Shown: positions 28,390 to 38,056, numbered from the stretch's first letter. The stretch is 64,000 nucleotides of DNA from Leptospira noumeaensis (GCF_004770765.1 NZ_RQFK01000026.1:1116001-1180000); one strand, 5' to 3'. The notes: generated by a model from the letters alone, not told the origin. Made by a program: numbers and translations.

Positions 28390-28905
28390 TTAATTGCCGA
28401 GGAGTCGTTTCACCATTGTTTCAGAAATTGGCTTCATAGAAGAAGCAGACAAAGTCCCAATTTTACCGTTGAACTCTTCTGGGTTTAACATCATTCCAAG
28501 GGAAAAGATATTTTCGCTTTCTACTTCCTTTTTCTTTAGTTCTGCAAGTAGGCTTGAGATATTCCCTTTGCTATTTTCTAAAATTTCAGGTTTGGTTATT
28601 TTACTATCACCTAACTCTGGGAATAGTGGTTCTCCTTCAAAAAGAAGTTCTTTGAGTTTGTCTTCTTCCTGAGTGGAATCTTCCAAAAGTCCAATTCTAG
28701 ATTGTTCCTTTGAAAGTTGTTTTTGCAACTCTGTGAGTCGCGATTGTATATTGTGATACTGAACAGGTAGGCTGACAATAAAGTCGGACTTTTCTTCTGA
28801 CTTTTGTACAGGAACTCCTGATTTTCCAGAGACATCTTTCGATTCCTTTTTGTCCTGGATTAGTTTTTCGGCTGAGTTGAGGAGACGATTGAGACGAACA
28901 TCCAT
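28390..28905 (-). CDS. Hypothetical coiled-coil protein
   Basis: A 171-residue hydrophilic protein. Residues about 50-85 (QYHNIQSRLTELQKQLSKEQ) predict a coiled coil; the rest is charged and probably partly disordered. There is no signal peptide or membrane helix. A ribosome site rich in AGG precedes ATG 28905. Its stop is directly followed by the start of the permease gene, forming a two-gene unit. I do not recognise the family. Confidence 0.7.
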   Translation of the reverse strand: MDVRLNRLLNSAEKLIQDKKESKDVSGKSGVPVQKSEEKSDFIVSLPVQYHNIQSRLTELQKQLSKEQSRIGLLEDSTQEEDKLKELLFEGEPLFPELGDSKITKPEILENSKGNISSLLAELKKKEVESENIFSLGMMLNPEEFNGKIGTLSASSMKPISETMVKRLLGN

Positions 28906-29079
28906 GTCCTACCTTCCTTGGTAATGGCCTTATGTCTCGGCGGTGCCTGGACATAAATCCTATGACTACCTATCTAATTTTCGGTTAGCGCGTACAAGGA
29001 AAATAAACTTTTTCTAAAAAAAAGTAAAGAATTATTAAAGTTGACTCGGGTTTTTGCAAGGTTTTGCTTGTGGGAGTTT

Positions 29080-30045
29080 ATGGAAAGAAACCAATTTCTT
29101 CTCTTTCTCTCCTTTTTGTTCTCCACCATTGCCACAATTCTCGGAATTGCCATCCTGGTATCTGGATCTAGCCTAGCCCGTTTCTCTAGTGGAACCGGTG
29201 GTGGTCTTTTCCAGGCCAGTGAAATTGGAGCTGTCGTCATACCGATCGTAGGTGAGATCCATTCAGGGGAATCCACTTTTGACTCTACGGGTGCTGATAC
29301 CGTTTTACGCCAATTACGCGAATTGGAAGAGGATGGAAATGTCAAAGGAATCTTACTTGAGATCAATTCCCCAGGCGGAACAGTAGCTGCTTCGCAAGAA
29401 ATTTTCAACGAACTCCTTCATTTGCGTAAAACCAAAAAAATTGTGGTAAGTATGAAAGACGTGGCGGCCTCCGGTGGTTATTATATTGCCGCGGCCTCCG
29501 ACTATATCTTTGCACAAAACGGAACCATCACGGGATCCATTGGAGTGATTTCCTTTGCACCTAACGTGAAGGGACTTTTGGATCGTTATGGGGTAGGGGT
29601 TCGCACCTACAAAGCAGGGAAATACAAAGATATGTATTCTCCTTTCCGTGATTCGACAAACGAAGAAGATGATATGATTGGAAAACAGTTACAAGACACC
29701 TATCGCAAGTTTGTGGAAGATGTTGCCAAAGGAAGAAACAAAACGGTTAAGTCCATCGAAGAGTTAGCAGAAGGAAAAATCTATTCAGGCGAAGATGCAT
29801 TCCGTAACAAACTTGTGGACGACATAGGTGGACGACGGGAAGCTCATAAAAAACTTTCTGAACTTTGCCAATACGATGGTCTCATTCCACTGTTTGAACA
29901 AGAGATTTCTCCTTTTGATCGTTTTTTACAATCAATTGGTGTTAGCTTTTTGGGAGACAAATCCCATGTTTCCAAAATCAAATCTCTCATCCAATCACAG
30001 GTTTTGGTGATTTTACCAACAGCACTTGGAAAATTAATGTTATGA
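29080..30045 (+). CDS. sppA: Signal peptide peptidase SppA (short form)
   Basis: A 321-residue serine protease of the S49 family. An N-terminal anchor (about residues 6-30) places the catalytic domain outside the inner membrane, where it degrades released signal peptides. [15 protein letters not shown], the nucleophile region [14 protein letters not shown] and the general-base Lys in [13 protein letters not shown] are visible. The length fits the single-domain type. I choose ATG 29080, preceded by GGGAG, over TTG 29041. The stop overlaps the next start (ATGA). Confidence 0.93.
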   Translation: MERNQFLLFLSFLFSTIATILGIAILVSGSSLARFSSGTGGGLFQASEIGAVVIPIVGEIHSGESTFDSTGADTVLRQLRELEEDGNVKGILLEINSPGGTVAASQEIFNELLHLRKTKKIVVSMKDVAASGGYYIAAASDYIFAQNGTITGSIGVISFAPNVKGLLDRYGVGVRTYKAGKYKDMYSPFRDSTNEEDDMIGKQLQDTYRKFVEDVAKGRNKTVKSIEELAEGKIYSGEDAFRNKLVDDIGGRREAHKKLSELCQYDGLIPLFEQEISPFDRFLQSIGVSFLGDKSHVSKIKSLIQSQVLVILPTALGKLML

Positions 30046-30650
30046 GAGATTTTTTCTTCGACTTAGTTGATGTATTGGAATTGGTATTTTTGGATCCGCT
30101 TCGGTATTCGGAGGAGATCCAAGAAATTCCTTTTGCAAAAAGTCCTTTATCCAATTGGTTGTTCTCTGTTTTGGCGGCCTTGTCTTTGTCAGTGGGGATG
30201 AGTATCCTTTCTGCTCCTTATACCATTTCCACTATATCATTTCTGTTTTTTGGATTTATCGCCAATTTGTTTATGTTTCGTTTTTTCCCTTTCTTTTATG
30301 CATTGGTAGCAGACTACTATGTGCAAAAGAAAGGAAGATCACAGAAATTGCTGTTTTTACTTCTATTTTCTAGACATTCGGTCGTATTGTTTCTGTTATT
30401 TGCTCCTGTTAGCATTGTTTTTCATGCTGTCGGTCTTTCTGGACTTGGAACAGGATTCTTTTTACTTTTAACGTTCGTATTTCTTTATAGCCTGTCCCTT
30501 TCTCGTGGACTTAAATCTATTTATGAATTACGAAATCGCGATTCTCTTCGATTTTCGTTTTATGCTTTGGGATTAACCATTTTATTTCCTTTTCTAATGA
30601 ATCTATATACAGCAACCAATATTCTCCAATCGATTTCGGGCGGTTTTTAG
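30042..30650 (+). CDS. Yip1-like integral membrane protein
   Basis: A 202-residue protein with about five membrane helices and a short N-terminal cytoplasmic stretch ([16 protein letters not shown]), an arrangement seen in bacterial YIP1-domain proteins. No enzymatic motif. It is coupled to sppA by a four-base overlap and followed after one base by surE, so it belongs to an sppA-orf-surE-TPR operon. Role unknown, perhaps envelope-related. Confidence 0.7.
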   Translation: MRDFFFDLVDVLELVFLDPLRYSEEIQEIPFAKSPLSNWLFSVLAALSLSVGMSILSAPYTISTISFLFFGFIANLFMFRFFPFFYALVADYYVQKKGRSQKLLFLLLFSRHSVVLFLLFAPVSIVFHAVGLSGLGTGFFLLLTFVFLYSLSLSRGLKSIYELRNRDSLRFSFYALGLTILFPFLMNLYTATNILQSISGGF

Positions 30651-30651
30651 T

Positions 30652-31392
30652 TTGAATTTACTCATCACAAATGACGACGGAATTTCTTCCGCCGGAATCA
30701 AAGCGTTAGAACGAGTTCTCGGTAAATCTTATAATACATATCTCATTGCCCCTTTAAAAGAACGTTCTGTCACTTCCATGGCGCTGACAGTGTTTCAAGG
30801 AATGCGAGTCGAACGGATCAACGACAATCATTACATCGCGGATGGATTTCCTGCGGATTGTGTGAACATTGGATTGTATGCAGAAATTTTTCCAAAAATT
30901 GACTTCGTGATCTCCGGGATCAATCGTGGTGTGAATATGGGATATGATGTCCATTATTCGGGAACAGTCGGTGCTGCCAAACATGGTGCCCTTCATGGAA
31001 TTCCATCACTTGCGGTCAGTTCCGGTCGTATTGATCCAGAGGATGATTATACAAGAGAAGCGGAACTGGTTTTATCTTTTTTAAACAAATACAAATCACA
31101 GATCCAGTCCGGTGAAGTTTGGAATTTAAACTTTCCTCCCGAAATTTCTGGTTCAGGCACATTGGATGAAATCGTATTTACGAGACTTGGTCGACGTCGT
31201 TACTCCGAAAAATATGAAAAAAAACAAATCATTGAAGGTGTCAGCGAATTTCAATTAAACGGAAGTTTGCTTGGACACGACGACGAAATAGGAACTGACT
31301 TTGAAGCCTATTACCAAGGAAAACTTCCAGTGACTCCCATTCAATTGGATCTTACAGAAAAAAAACGACTTACGGAATTACAATCTAAGTAG
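30652..31392 (+). CDS. surE: 5'/3'-nucleotidase SurE
   Basis: A 246-residue nucleoside monophosphate phosphatase. The N-terminal metal site [15 protein letters not shown], the [20 protein letters not shown] loop and the terminal beta region are characteristic, and the length is normal. It starts at TTG 30652, one base after the previous stop, so translation probably depends on the upstream gene. It is the third gene of the sppA operon. Confidence 0.95.
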   Translation: MNLLITNDDGISSAGIKALERVLGKSYNTYLIAPLKERSVTSMALTVFQGMRVERINDNHYIADGFPADCVNIGLYAEIFPKIDFVISGINRGVNMGYDVHYSGTVGAAKHGALHGIPSLAVSSGRIDPEDDYTREAELVLSFLNKYKSQIQSGEVWNLNFPPEISGSGTLDEIVFTRLGRRRYSEKYEKKQIIEGVSEFQLNGSLLGHDDEIGTDFEAYYQGKLPVTPIQLDLTEKKRLTELQSK

Positions 31393-31397
31393 AACCC

Positions 31398-32069
31398 ATG
31401 GCAGAAGAAACTGACTACCTCGGATACATGAACAAGGGCAATTATGCCATGGCACTGAATCTTTTGGATCAGGCCTTACTCCAAAATCCAGAAGACCCCG
31501 TCCTTTTATACAATTTTGCTTTGTGTTGTTTTCAGACCAAAAACTTCAAAAAATCGATTCAGGTTTTGGATCGGATCCTCAGCGGATACCCTGGTTTTAT
31601 TGAACTGGATAATGTTTACCGCCTAAAAGTATTTGCACTTGTGGAATTAAAGGATTGGGAAACAGCCGAATCCATCATCAAAGAAAGATTACAGGTTGCG
31701 GTCGATGATGCCAAACTCCTTTCTTTTTTAGCCCATGTTTATGAATACACACACCGGCTGGAAGAAGCCATTGATATCCATAGAAGGATTCTAAAGCATA
31801 CTCCTGATTACAAAAACAGTCTGAACTCCCTTGGTTACCTGCTGGCTTTGAAAAAAAAGCCAAACTCCGAGGAACGTGCGGAAGCCATTCGTTCATTAAA
31901 AAAAGCTTTAGAACTGGATCCAAACAATCCCGCCTATTTGGACTCCTTTGGTTATTTTTTGCAAACCATTGGAAAACCAGAAGAAGCCTGGAAGGCCTAC
32001 CGGAAAGCTCTGCAAAAGAACCCAAACCATCCCATCCTTTTAGAAAGATTGAAGAACCTAAAGAAATAA
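31398..32069 (+). CDS. TPR-repeat protein
   Basis: A 223-residue soluble protein made almost entirely of five to six tetratricopeptide repeats (for example NYAMALNLLDQALLQNPEDP and KKALELDPNNPAYLDSFGYF). No signal peptide. TPRs bind protein partners; which one is unknown. It starts five bases after surE and ends the sppA-surE operon just before the tRNA genes. Confidence 0.88.
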   Translation: MAEETDYLGYMNKGNYAMALNLLDQALLQNPEDPVLLYNFALCCFQTKNFKKSIQVLDRILSGYPGFIELDNVYRLKVFALVELKDWETAESIIKERLQVAVDDAKLLSFLAHVYEYTHRLEEAIDIHRRILKHTPDYKNSLNSLGYLLALKKKPNSEERAEAIRSLKKALELDPNNPAYLDSFGYFLQTIGKPEEAWKAYRKALQKNPNHPILLERLKNLKK

Positions 32070-32081
32070 ATCTCCCTTTTG

Positions 32082-32109
32082 TTGACACAGTCCTTAAGCC
32101 AAAAACACT
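32082..32109 (+). promoter_or_regulatory. Candidate promoter of the tRNA cluster
   Basis: A perfect TTGACA (32082-32087) is followed after 16 bases by AACACT, a weak -10 match (32104-32109). It lies just after the TPR stop and about 20 bases before tRNA-Pro. Confidence 0.4.
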
Positions 32110-32128
32110 GGTGATTCAAGGACTTTCT

Positions 32129-32200
32129 CGGGATGTAGCGCAGTGGTAGCGCATCTGTTTTGGGTACAGAGGGTCGCAGGTTCAAATCCTGTCATCCCGA
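32129..32200 (+). tRNA. tRNA-Pro (anticodon TGG)
   Basis: A complete cloverleaf: acceptor CGGGATG / CATCCCG with the C1-G72 pair usual for bacterial tRNA-Pro, D arm GCGC..GCGC, anticodon stem TCTGT/ACAGA with loop TTTGGGT (anticodon TGG), and T arm GCAGG-TTCAAAT-CCTGT. CCA is not encoded. First of three clustered tRNA genes. Confidence 0.96.
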
Positions 32201-32217
32201 ATCAGTTGGTTCTATCC

Positions 32218-32291
32218 GACCCGGTAGCTCAGCTGGATAGAGCAACTGCCTTCTAAGCAGTTGGTCGGGGGTTCGAATCCCTCCCGGGTCA
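32218..32291 (+). tRNA. tRNA-Arg (anticodon TCT)
   Basis: Acceptor GACCCGG / CCGGGTC, D arm with AGCTGGATAGAG, anticodon stem ACTGC/GCAGT with loop CTTCTAA (anticodon TCT) and T arm GGGGG-TTCGAAT-CCCTC. No encoded CCA. It lies 17 bases after tRNA-Pro. Confidence 0.96.
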
Positions 32292-32306
32292 AAACGATAT
32301 AGAAAT

Positions 32307-32379
32307 GGTGGATGTAGTTCAGCGGTAGAGCCCTGGTTTGTGGTACCAGTCGTCGCGGGTTCGAATCCCGTCATCCACC
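32307..32379 (+). tRNA. tRNA-His (anticodon GTG)
   Basis: Acceptor GTGGATG / CATCCAC with an extra 5' G (32307) opposite C73, the identity element of tRNA-His. Anticodon stem CTGGT/ACCAG with loop TTGTGGT (anticodon GTG); T arm GCGGG-TTCGAAT-CCCGT. CCA is not encoded. Confidence 0.96.
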
Positions 32380-32407
32380 CACTTTTAATTTCCCCTTCAA
32401 CGATATA

Positions 32408-32519
32408 CTTTCTTAAAAATGGCATGTGCGCCTCGCGTTCGCCTGGCCCTCCGTGGCCAGAGCTCTCGCACGCATACATCCGTGTATGCTGTTCGGCGCC
32501 CATGCCATTTTTAAGAAAG
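32408..32519. repeat. Structured element with perfect 19-bp terminal inverted repeats
   Basis: CTTTCTTAAAAATGGCATG at 32408-32426 is perfectly complementary to 32501-32519. Inside lie two strong hairpins, CTGGCC/GGCCAG (32443-32460) and GCATACA/TGTATGC (32472-32489), and a further GCGCC/GGCGC pairing. The single-stranded form folds as a cloverleaf-like shape. The interior is far richer in GC than its surroundings. There is no ORF of its own. It resembles a small non-autonomous mobile element or dispersed intergenic repeat. Confidence 0.75.
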
Positions 32520-32626
32520 GCTTCGAATTCATTGGGAAATTTGGTATAAGTAAAAAGTTTTTTAAGACTAAAGTGTATTGGGATTCGAACGATTTTGCGA
32601 TAGAGTTCGAGTAGCCAATTTGGCAA

Positions 32627-32716
32627 GACACCTTGCCTAACTTACGTTAACCGATATACTAACAGGATAATCGGCAGCTCTTTGCGGATTCAAGCCTTTG
32701 GCCAACGCAAGGCGTC
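32627..32716. repeat. Second structured intergenic element
   Basis: GACACCTTGC (32627-32636) pairs with GCAAGGCGTC (32707-32716) with one mismatch, and CCGAT/ATCGG (32651-32674) forms an inner hairpin. No gene is present between tRNA-His and the DJ-1 gene (32380-32766); the two structured elements fill much of this gap. Confidence 0.4.
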
Positions 32717-32766
32717 CTAGGCATGTTGAAGATAGAAATCGAATTAAGTAGTGAAATGGGTAAGTG

Positions 32767-33375
32767 TTATGGCTTATGTTTGTTCAGTGAACTTGAACTC
32801 CAATCGTATTCCATCCGTTTTGCGGTTCGAGAGGCTACTTCCGATCCAAATAGTTTTTGGAGGAGATAAAAACTCAAATGGATTCCTGAGGAAATTCCTC
32901 CTGAAGTTAGAATTTTTCCATTGTCAGTGTATCTAACGTTTTCTTTTACATTTAACATTGGATAGTTGTTTTTAAGAGTTTCAATGTCCATCCAGTGAGT
33001 GGTGACTTCCAAGTGATCTAAAAGCCCTATTTCTGCTAAAAGAAATGCACCTGTACAGATAGAAGCTAAATGCTTAACTTTTAAGTAATTCGCTTTGATC
33101 CAACTAAGAGTTGTTTGATTTTTGATCTCTAACTCCTCGGCCCCGTAGCCGCCCGGGACGATTAATATGTCCATAGAAGGGCAATTTGTGTATTGAAAGT
33201 TAGGCAAAACTATCATTCCGTTTCTTGCCTTAACTGGAGAAAGGTTTTCAGCGACTAGAAATACATTACATAACTTCTTTTGATCCTTAGTTTCTGCGAT
33301 TGAAAATACTTCGAAGGGGCCAGCAAAATCCATCACTTCGACTTCCGGAAAAATAAGAATTCCTATTTGCAACAT
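32767..33375 (-). CDS. DJ-1/PfpI-family protein (isonitrile hydratase-like)
   Basis: A 202-residue single-domain protein with the class I glutamine amidotransferase-like fold. The nucleophile elbow Cys lies in HLASICTGAFLLAEIGLLD, an acidic residue near residue 15 (PEVEVMDFAGPFEVF) completes the site, and SSGIHLSFYLL follows near the C-terminus. This arrangement matches isonitrile hydratase-like proteins and the sensor half of GlxA-type regulators, but no AraC DNA-binding domain is attached. The substrate is not known. Confidence 0.85.
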   Translation of the reverse strand: MLQIGILIFPEVEVMDFAGPFEVFSIAETKDQKKLCNVFLVAENLSPVKARNGMIVLPNFQYTNCPSMDILIVPGGYGAEELEIKNQTTLSWIKANYLKVKHLASICTGAFLLAEIGLLDHLEVTTHWMDIETLKNNYPMLNVKENVRYTDNGKILTSGGISSGIHLSFYLLQKLFGSEVASRTAKRMEYDWSSSSLNKHKP

Positions 33376-33478
33376 TTAATCAATTTTCCTTTTTTTCTTT
33401 ACAAGTTAAATAATTAATTTCTAGTATGCCTCGTTTGTGACGAAACAAATTTACTAGTTCATTAGAAGGTAAAACTAT

Positions 33479-33775
33479 ATGTCATTCCAAGATTCGATCA
33501 AAGTATGTTTACAAAAGTATGCTGATTTTAGTGGCAAAGCAAAACGACCCGAGTTCTGGTGGTGGGTTGTTGCTTGTATCATCATCAGTGCAGCGCTGAA
33601 CATGATCCTTCCGCTGATTGGGGGAGTTTTTTCTTTAGCGATCTTACTTCCTAGTCTCAGTGTTGGTTCCAGAAGATTACATGATGTAGGAATGAGTGGC
33701 TGGTGGCAATTGATCGGTCTTACGGGAATTGGAATTCTTGTGCTGATCTTTTTTTGGGCTCAGAAAGGGAAATAA
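33479..33775 (+). CDS. DUF805 membrane protein
   Basis: A 98-residue protein with three to four membrane helices and the DUF805 hallmarks: FSGKAKRPEFWWW near the start and SRRLHDVGMSGWWQL in the second half. Its family function is unknown. The same domain forms the N-terminus of the fusion protein at 1202-3808. It is divergent from the DJ-1 gene. Confidence 0.88.
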   Translation: MSFQDSIKVCLQKYADFSGKAKRPEFWWWVVACIIISAALNMILPLIGGVFSLAILLPSLSVGSRRLHDVGMSGWWQLIGLTGIGILVLIFFWAQKGK

Positions 33776-33821
33776 ACGATTTTAAAATTTCCTTTTTGTT
33801 GCCTTTAGGCGTTAGGGAGAC

Positions 33822-33902
33822 GAAGGGCTTGGTCACCTGCCATCGTTAGATGGTTGGTGACGGGAGCGAACAGCGAACCCCGGAGTGGCCCGGCCCTTTT
33901 GA
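33822..33902. repeat. GC-rich hairpin element beside the recombinase gene
   Basis: A nested hairpin GTCACC-TG-CCATC-GTTA-GATGG-TT-GGTGAC (33832-33861) is enclosed by AAGGGC/GCCCTT pairing. The stretch is much richer in GC than the adjacent DNA and contains no ORF. It lies about 160 bases beyond the 3' end of the tyrosine recombinase gene. Confidence 0.5.
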
Positions 33903-34062
33903 TCTATTATTTTAATCTTCAATACAATTGGGAACGCGCTACTTCTTAGATTTAAATGAGAATGGATTAAACAATAGAGAGTTGGATTTTTGTCTACTGA
34001 ATGTTAGTAGTTTGAAGTGGATCAGGAATTTTTCTCGAGTGGAACTTATTAGGTGGTGAGAA

Positions 34063-35193
34063 TTAAATTTCTTTTTTTGAGTCTTTATTGAGATTTGTTT
34101 TTTCAGTTGTGGGGGGAATTCGATCTAACGGACTCGCAATATTTTCCAACCGGCTTCTGGCAACTTTTGTATAAATTTGGGTGGTTCGGACACTTGCGTG
34201 TCCGAGTAAGGTTTGGATCATTCGGAGATCCGTACCTAGTTCCAAAAGATGGGTGGCGAAGGCATGGCGCAAACTATGAAAAGTGACTTTCTTTTTGATT
34301 TTTGCCTTTCGTGCAGCATTTGTGAATATAGTTTCCGCCGTACGAATGTTAAGAGGTCTATTTCGCATTCCCGGAAATAACCAGGGATTGGAACGCATTT
34401 CGTTATAACTATGTTTAAGAAGTAAATTGTATTCTCTTATTTTTAAATATTCCATTAGCTCTTCTATTAGTGAGGAAGCAAGAACAGTATATCTATCTTT
34501 TTTTCCTTTTCCTTGTGTCACTCGAACCATATTCCGTTTAAAATCAATATCGGTAATTTTTAAGTGAATGACTTCACTGACTCGCAGACCTGAAGAGTAA
34601 CTAATCAGAAGTAACATTTTGTGTTTGCGGTTGGGTAGTGCATCAAAGATGGCCCTTGTTTCTTCTGCAGATAATACTTCGGGAAGTTTGTTTTCAACCT
34701 TCATTCTTGGAAATTTTAGATGAGTGAACTGTTTTCTTACCTCGCGGAAATAGAAGATAAAGGCTTGTCTGGATGCTCTTACACTGGCAACTTTTGGTTT
34801 TTCTTCTGTTACCAAATGATCGAGATAATTTTCTAAATCGATCATTCTAATATTCGATGGAAGTTTTCCTGTAAACACCAACAACCGAAATAAATGAGAG
34901 TAATAGGATTTGGTTGTGCAAAAGGTAAAATTTCTTTCTCTCGTTGCTTTGAAATAATCTTCTAAAATTCCGCATTGTTTGGGAATTTCTTTTGGTGAAA
35001 TTCTGATATCATGTGGTTCAAATGCATTTAACAATTGTTTAATGGTTTTTGGGTCATTGGGGTATGACCAAGATTTGTCCCGTGGATGGTAAAAGCCATT
35101 TGGAATGGACTTTGCAATTGGAAAATAAGTTTTCGAATATCCAAATTGCAAATGGAATCGATTGTCCTCTGGGGAGTAACGAAGTTTGATCAT
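34063..35193 (-). CDS. Tyrosine recombinase/integrase
   Basis: A 376-residue site-specific recombinase. An N-terminal module of about 85 residues (with GFYHPRDKSWSYPNDP) precedes the SAM-like core-binding domain (about 87-170) and the catalytic domain (about 180-350). All catalytic residues are visible: Arg in SYSSGLRVSEVIHL, Lys in GKGKKDRY, His-x-x-Arg in FHSLRHAFATHL, His in LLGHASVRTTQ and the Tyr nucleophile in QIYTKV. It resembles integron-integrase-like and XerD-like enzymes but lacks the extra helix insert of true IntI. It is flanked by structured intergenic elements. Its target site is unknown. Confidence 0.9.
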   Translation of the reverse strand: MIKLRYSPEDNRFHLQFGYSKTYFPIAKSIPNGFYHPRDKSWSYPNDPKTIKQLLNAFEPHDIRISPKEIPKQCGILEDYFKATRERNFTFCTTKSYYSHLFRLLVFTGKLPSNIRMIDLENYLDHLVTEEKPKVASVRASRQAFIFYFREVRKQFTHLKFPRMKVENKLPEVLSAEETRAIFDALPNRKHKMLLLISYSSGLRVSEVIHLKITDIDFKRNMVRVTQGKGKKDRYTVLASSLIEELMEYLKIREYNLLLKHSYNEMRSNPWLFPGMRNRPLNIRTAETIFTNAARKAKIKKKVTFHSLRHAFATHLLELGTDLRMIQTLLGHASVRTTQIYTKVARSRLENIASPLDRIPPTTEKTNLNKDSKKEI

Positions 35194-35323
35194 ACGGCAC
35201 CTAACCTTGTATTGGTAAGTTTATTAGGTGGATTCTCTTTGGTTTGGTTCTCTAATTTTGTAGAATTTGATGTTTTTAATGGAATTTCGGGTATTTCTGG
35301 AGTGGTTTGTGTGAATCTAATCT

Positions 35324-35347
35324 CCCCGCCCTGATTTGAGGGAGGGG
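35324..35347. repeat. Hairpin upstream of the recombinase gene
   Basis: CCCCGCCCT-GATTTG-AGGGAGGGG, nine base pairs with one mismatch, in a GC-rich patch between the recombinase start and the next gene (35194-35477). No ORF is present in this gap. It could be a terminator-like structure or part of a recombination site. Confidence 0.4.
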
Positions 35348-35477
35348 TTCTAGACCCGCCACCCAATGTGCTCCCTCTACCACGATCTCTTGCGTCAGAA
35401 AAGCTAAATCTTTACATCACCATTTTTTTTCTTGGAAAGTTCGTATTCTCACGTACCTTAAGTGAATACGGAGGCTT

Positions 35478-35693
35478 ATGAATCTAATCACAGTCGGGCT
35501 TGGAGTATTTTTTATTCTATACGGAACTACAACCTATATCTTACGCATATACAAACCGGAATTTTTTTGGAAGTTGGAACCCATGAAACAAAAATGGGGT
35601 GAAAAACGTGGATACTTCATCCATGTGTTTAGTTATTCGATCCTTCCTATTTTGTTTGGAATTGTTTATACCATTTTGGGGATCATTGGATAA
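35478..35693 (+). CDS. Small hypothetical membrane protein
   Basis: A 71-residue protein with two membrane helices (about residues 4-22 and 50-69) joined by a basic loop (KPEFFWKLEPMKQKWGEKRG). GGAGG lies six bases before the ATG, which supports a real gene. No family recognised. It is followed 27 bases later by a lipoprotein gene in the same direction. Confidence 0.7.
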   Translation: MNLITVGLGVFFILYGTTTYILRIYKPEFFWKLEPMKQKWGEKRGYFIHVFSYSILPILFGIVYTILGIIG

Positions 35694-35720
35694 TGATTAT
35701 TATGTGAAATTTAGAAAATA

Positions 35721-36305
35721 ATGTTTCTAAATAAAATCATACTTTTGTTGGTTTTTTCTTTTTATGGATGTGTATACGATGACAAAAAATCAGAAATTCG
35801 CATTTTAAGTGACAAAGATTTTAATCAAACCATATATACAAGAGTCCGAATTCAAGATTCAATTTATCAAGATAGTGTTTTCTCAAATATCTCAGCTATA
35901 AAATTCTTTTTTCTAAATCACATTCCATACCCGGTCGAAGAACCGACGGAAAAATGGAAAAATCAAACACTACGCATTTTAATTTCATCAGATGAAAATT
36001 TAATGAATACCTACCAAAACTTGTTTATGTTTGAAAAGATTCAGGATGTATATTCTGAATTAAAACTCTTTCCAAAGGACACACATTTAACAAATACATT
36101 TGAAGATAATACAATTTACATTTTTCTAATGATGGATCATCAATCTAGATACCATTTTTTCAAAAGATCCATGATAGGTTTTCCTTTAATTGTCGCACTA
36201 AGGGTTTCAATTTTCAAAAATAAGCAACAAGTTGCATTCTGCCAGCAAGTCGTTAAAAAAAATACATTCACAAATGAATTTTTGGAAACTGAATTAGGAG
36301 ATTAA
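35721..36305 (+). CDS. Putative lipoprotein of unknown function
   Basis: A 194-residue protein with a signal peptide ending in a lipobox-like FYGC (Cys17). The mature part is polar, with a mixed alpha/beta pattern and no motif I recognise. Codon use is AT-rich compared with neighbours. The 149 bases after it (36306-36454) hold no gene. Confidence 0.6.
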   Translation: MFLNKIILLLVFSFYGCVYDDKKSEIRILSDKDFNQTIYTRVRIQDSIYQDSVFSNISAIKFFFLNHIPYPVEEPTEKWKNQTLRILISSDENLMNTYQNLFMFEKIQDVYSELKLFPKDTHLTNTFEDNTIYIFLMMDHQSRYHFFKRSMIGFPLIVALRVSIFKNKQQVAFCQQVVKKNTFTNEFLETELGD

Positions 36306-36454
36306 CATTCACTATTCTATCAACTTCTAAAAGATAATCGAATTGATATAAAATCTGGAAATTTATTAACGGATAAAATATCCTTTTGTTTAGAAAAACT
36401 AAAAATTAGAAATCAGCCGTAAATGAATCTTGACACCTAACCTTCGTTTATGTC

Positions 36455-38056
36455 TTAAAGTTTGTGAGAAAGGATGGTATCTTGTCTCGAAGGAGTTCTG
36501 TCTTCTGGATAGTCGGTGCTATAATGAAGCCCACGACTTTCTTTCCTTAAGAGTGCGGATCGAACAATCAGTTCTGCCACTTTCACTAAGTTTCGAAGTT
36601 CCAATAATTCAATAGAGACAGTGGTTCTGTTGTAGTAGTCTTTCACTTCTTCGGAGATCAGTTTCAATCGACGGAGGGCTCTTTCGAGTCGCATATCAGA
36701 ACGCACAATTCCCACGTAATTACTCATAATGGTTTTGATTTCAATCAAATCATGAGAGATCAGAACCCATTCTTCTGTATTGGTGGTTCCTTCTTTGTTC
36801 CAATCAGGGATAAGGTCTGTTTCAGCAGAATAACTTAGTTTTCCTTGGGACTTGATATCTCCTGCAATTCTATGCGAGAAAACAAGACATTCCAGTAAAC
36901 TATTCGAAGCCAATCGGTTACCGCCATGAACTCCTGTGCAAGTGGTTTCGCCGCATGCATAAAGGTCGGCAATATTGGTTCGCCCCAAAAGATCAGTGGC
37001 CACACCACCGCACATATAATGTGCCGCTGGCACCACGGGGATGGGATCCGTTGTGATATCGATTCCTAGTTTTTTACAACGTTCATAAATTGATGGGAAG
37101 TGGTTGATGATGTCGTTTGCGGGTCTATGAGTGATGTCGAGAAGGACATGGGGCTCTCCTCGTTTTTTCATTGTATCGTCTATGGCGCGAGCCACAATAT
37201 CACGCGGTGCAAGTTCCCCCATATCGTGGTAGTCTTTCATAAAAGGTCTACCACCTATCTCTCGTAAGATGCCGCCATGACCACGAACAGCTTCTGAAAT
37301 TAAAAAACTATTTCCTTGTTCATGAAAAAGAGAAGTGGGGTGGAATTGATAAAATTCCATATTTTTTACAATGGCACCAGCACGGTAGGCACTTGCCACT
37401 CCGTCGCCAGTGGCAATGTTGGGATTGGTGGTATGCAGATATACCTGACCGGCACCACCAGTGGCTAAAATGGTTTTTTTAGCGAGAACTGGAAATACTT
37501 CTCCTGTTTCTGTATCTACAATGTAAGCACCATAACATCGAAGGGGAAGATTTTCTTTTTCCTTTAAATGGTGTTTGGTGATTAGATCCACGCAGGCATG
37601 GTTTTCTAAAATTTGGATGTTTTTGTTTGCATGAACATGATCGAGTAATGACTGTTCTACGGCACTTCCTGTTCTATCAAGAGAGTGAATGATTCGATTT
37701 TTGCTATGACCACCTTCGCGAGCAAGGTCGAGTTCCCCAGTTTGGTTTCTGGTAAAAGGAACTCCTAGGTCTAGAAGTTCCCTAACTCTGGTTGGTCCTT
37801 CTTCGACAAGGACTCGCACTGCTTCTAAATCACAAAGGCCTGCCCCTGACTCCAAGGTATCTTTGATGTGTTCTTCAAACTTATCCTTGTCATCAAAAAC
37901 AGAGGCAATTCCCCCTTGGGCATAATTGGTATTGGATTCGTAGTCAGCCTTTTTGGTAACAACCACTACAGATCCAAGCGGAGCCAATTTAAGCGCAGTG
38001 AATAAACCACTCACTCCGCTTCCAATGATCAAAAAATCCGATTTAATTCGAGTCAC
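36455..38056 (-). CDS. nadB: L-aspartate oxidase
   Basis: A 533-residue flavoenzyme that oxidises aspartate to iminoaspartate, the first step of NAD synthesis. The Rossmann FAD site is [28 protein letters not shown], the active-site [21 protein letters not shown] region and [13 protein letters not shown] are characteristic. Length and order fit NadB rather than fumarate reductase. The start is GTG at 38056. Neither nadA nor nadC is adjacent. Confidence 0.95.
   Translation of the reverse strand: MTRIKSDFLIIGSGVSGLFTALKLAPLGSVVVVTKKADYESNTNYAQGGIASVFDDKDKFEEHIKDTLESGAGLCDLEAVRVLVEEGPTRVRELLDLGVPFTRNQTGELDLAREGGHSKNRIIHSLDRTGSAVEQSLLDHVHANKNIQILENHACVDLITKHHLKEKENLPLRCYGAYIVDTETGEVFPVLAKKTILATGGAGQVYLHTTNPNIATGDGVASAYRAGAIVKNMEFYQFHPTSLFHEQGNSFLISEAVRGHGGILREIGGRPFMKDYHDMGELAPRDIVARAIDDTMKKRGEPHVLLDITHRPANDIINHFPSIYERCKKLGIDITTDPIPVVPAAHYMCGGVATDLLGRTNIADLYACGETTCTGVHGGNRLASNSLLECLVFSHRIAGDIKSQGKLSYSAETDLIPDWNKEGTTNTEEWVLISHDLIEIKTIMSNYVGIVRSDMRLERALRRLKLISEEVKDYYNRTTVSIELLELRNLVKVAELIVRSALLRKESRGLHYSTDYPEDRTPSRQDTILSHKL

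Noticed and set aside
32192..32626. An antisense ORF of 144 codons across the tRNA genes, with plausible-looking peptide motifs.
   Set aside because: It is the translated complement of tRNA-Arg, tRNA-His and the structured element; the tRNA cloverleaves explain the sequence.
33776..34062. An integron cassette array with attC sites next to the recombinase.
   Set aside because: The hairpin element lacks clear GTTRRRY/RYYYAAC core pairs, the recombinase lacks the IntI-specific insert, and no cassette genes are arrayed here. It is kept only as an open question.
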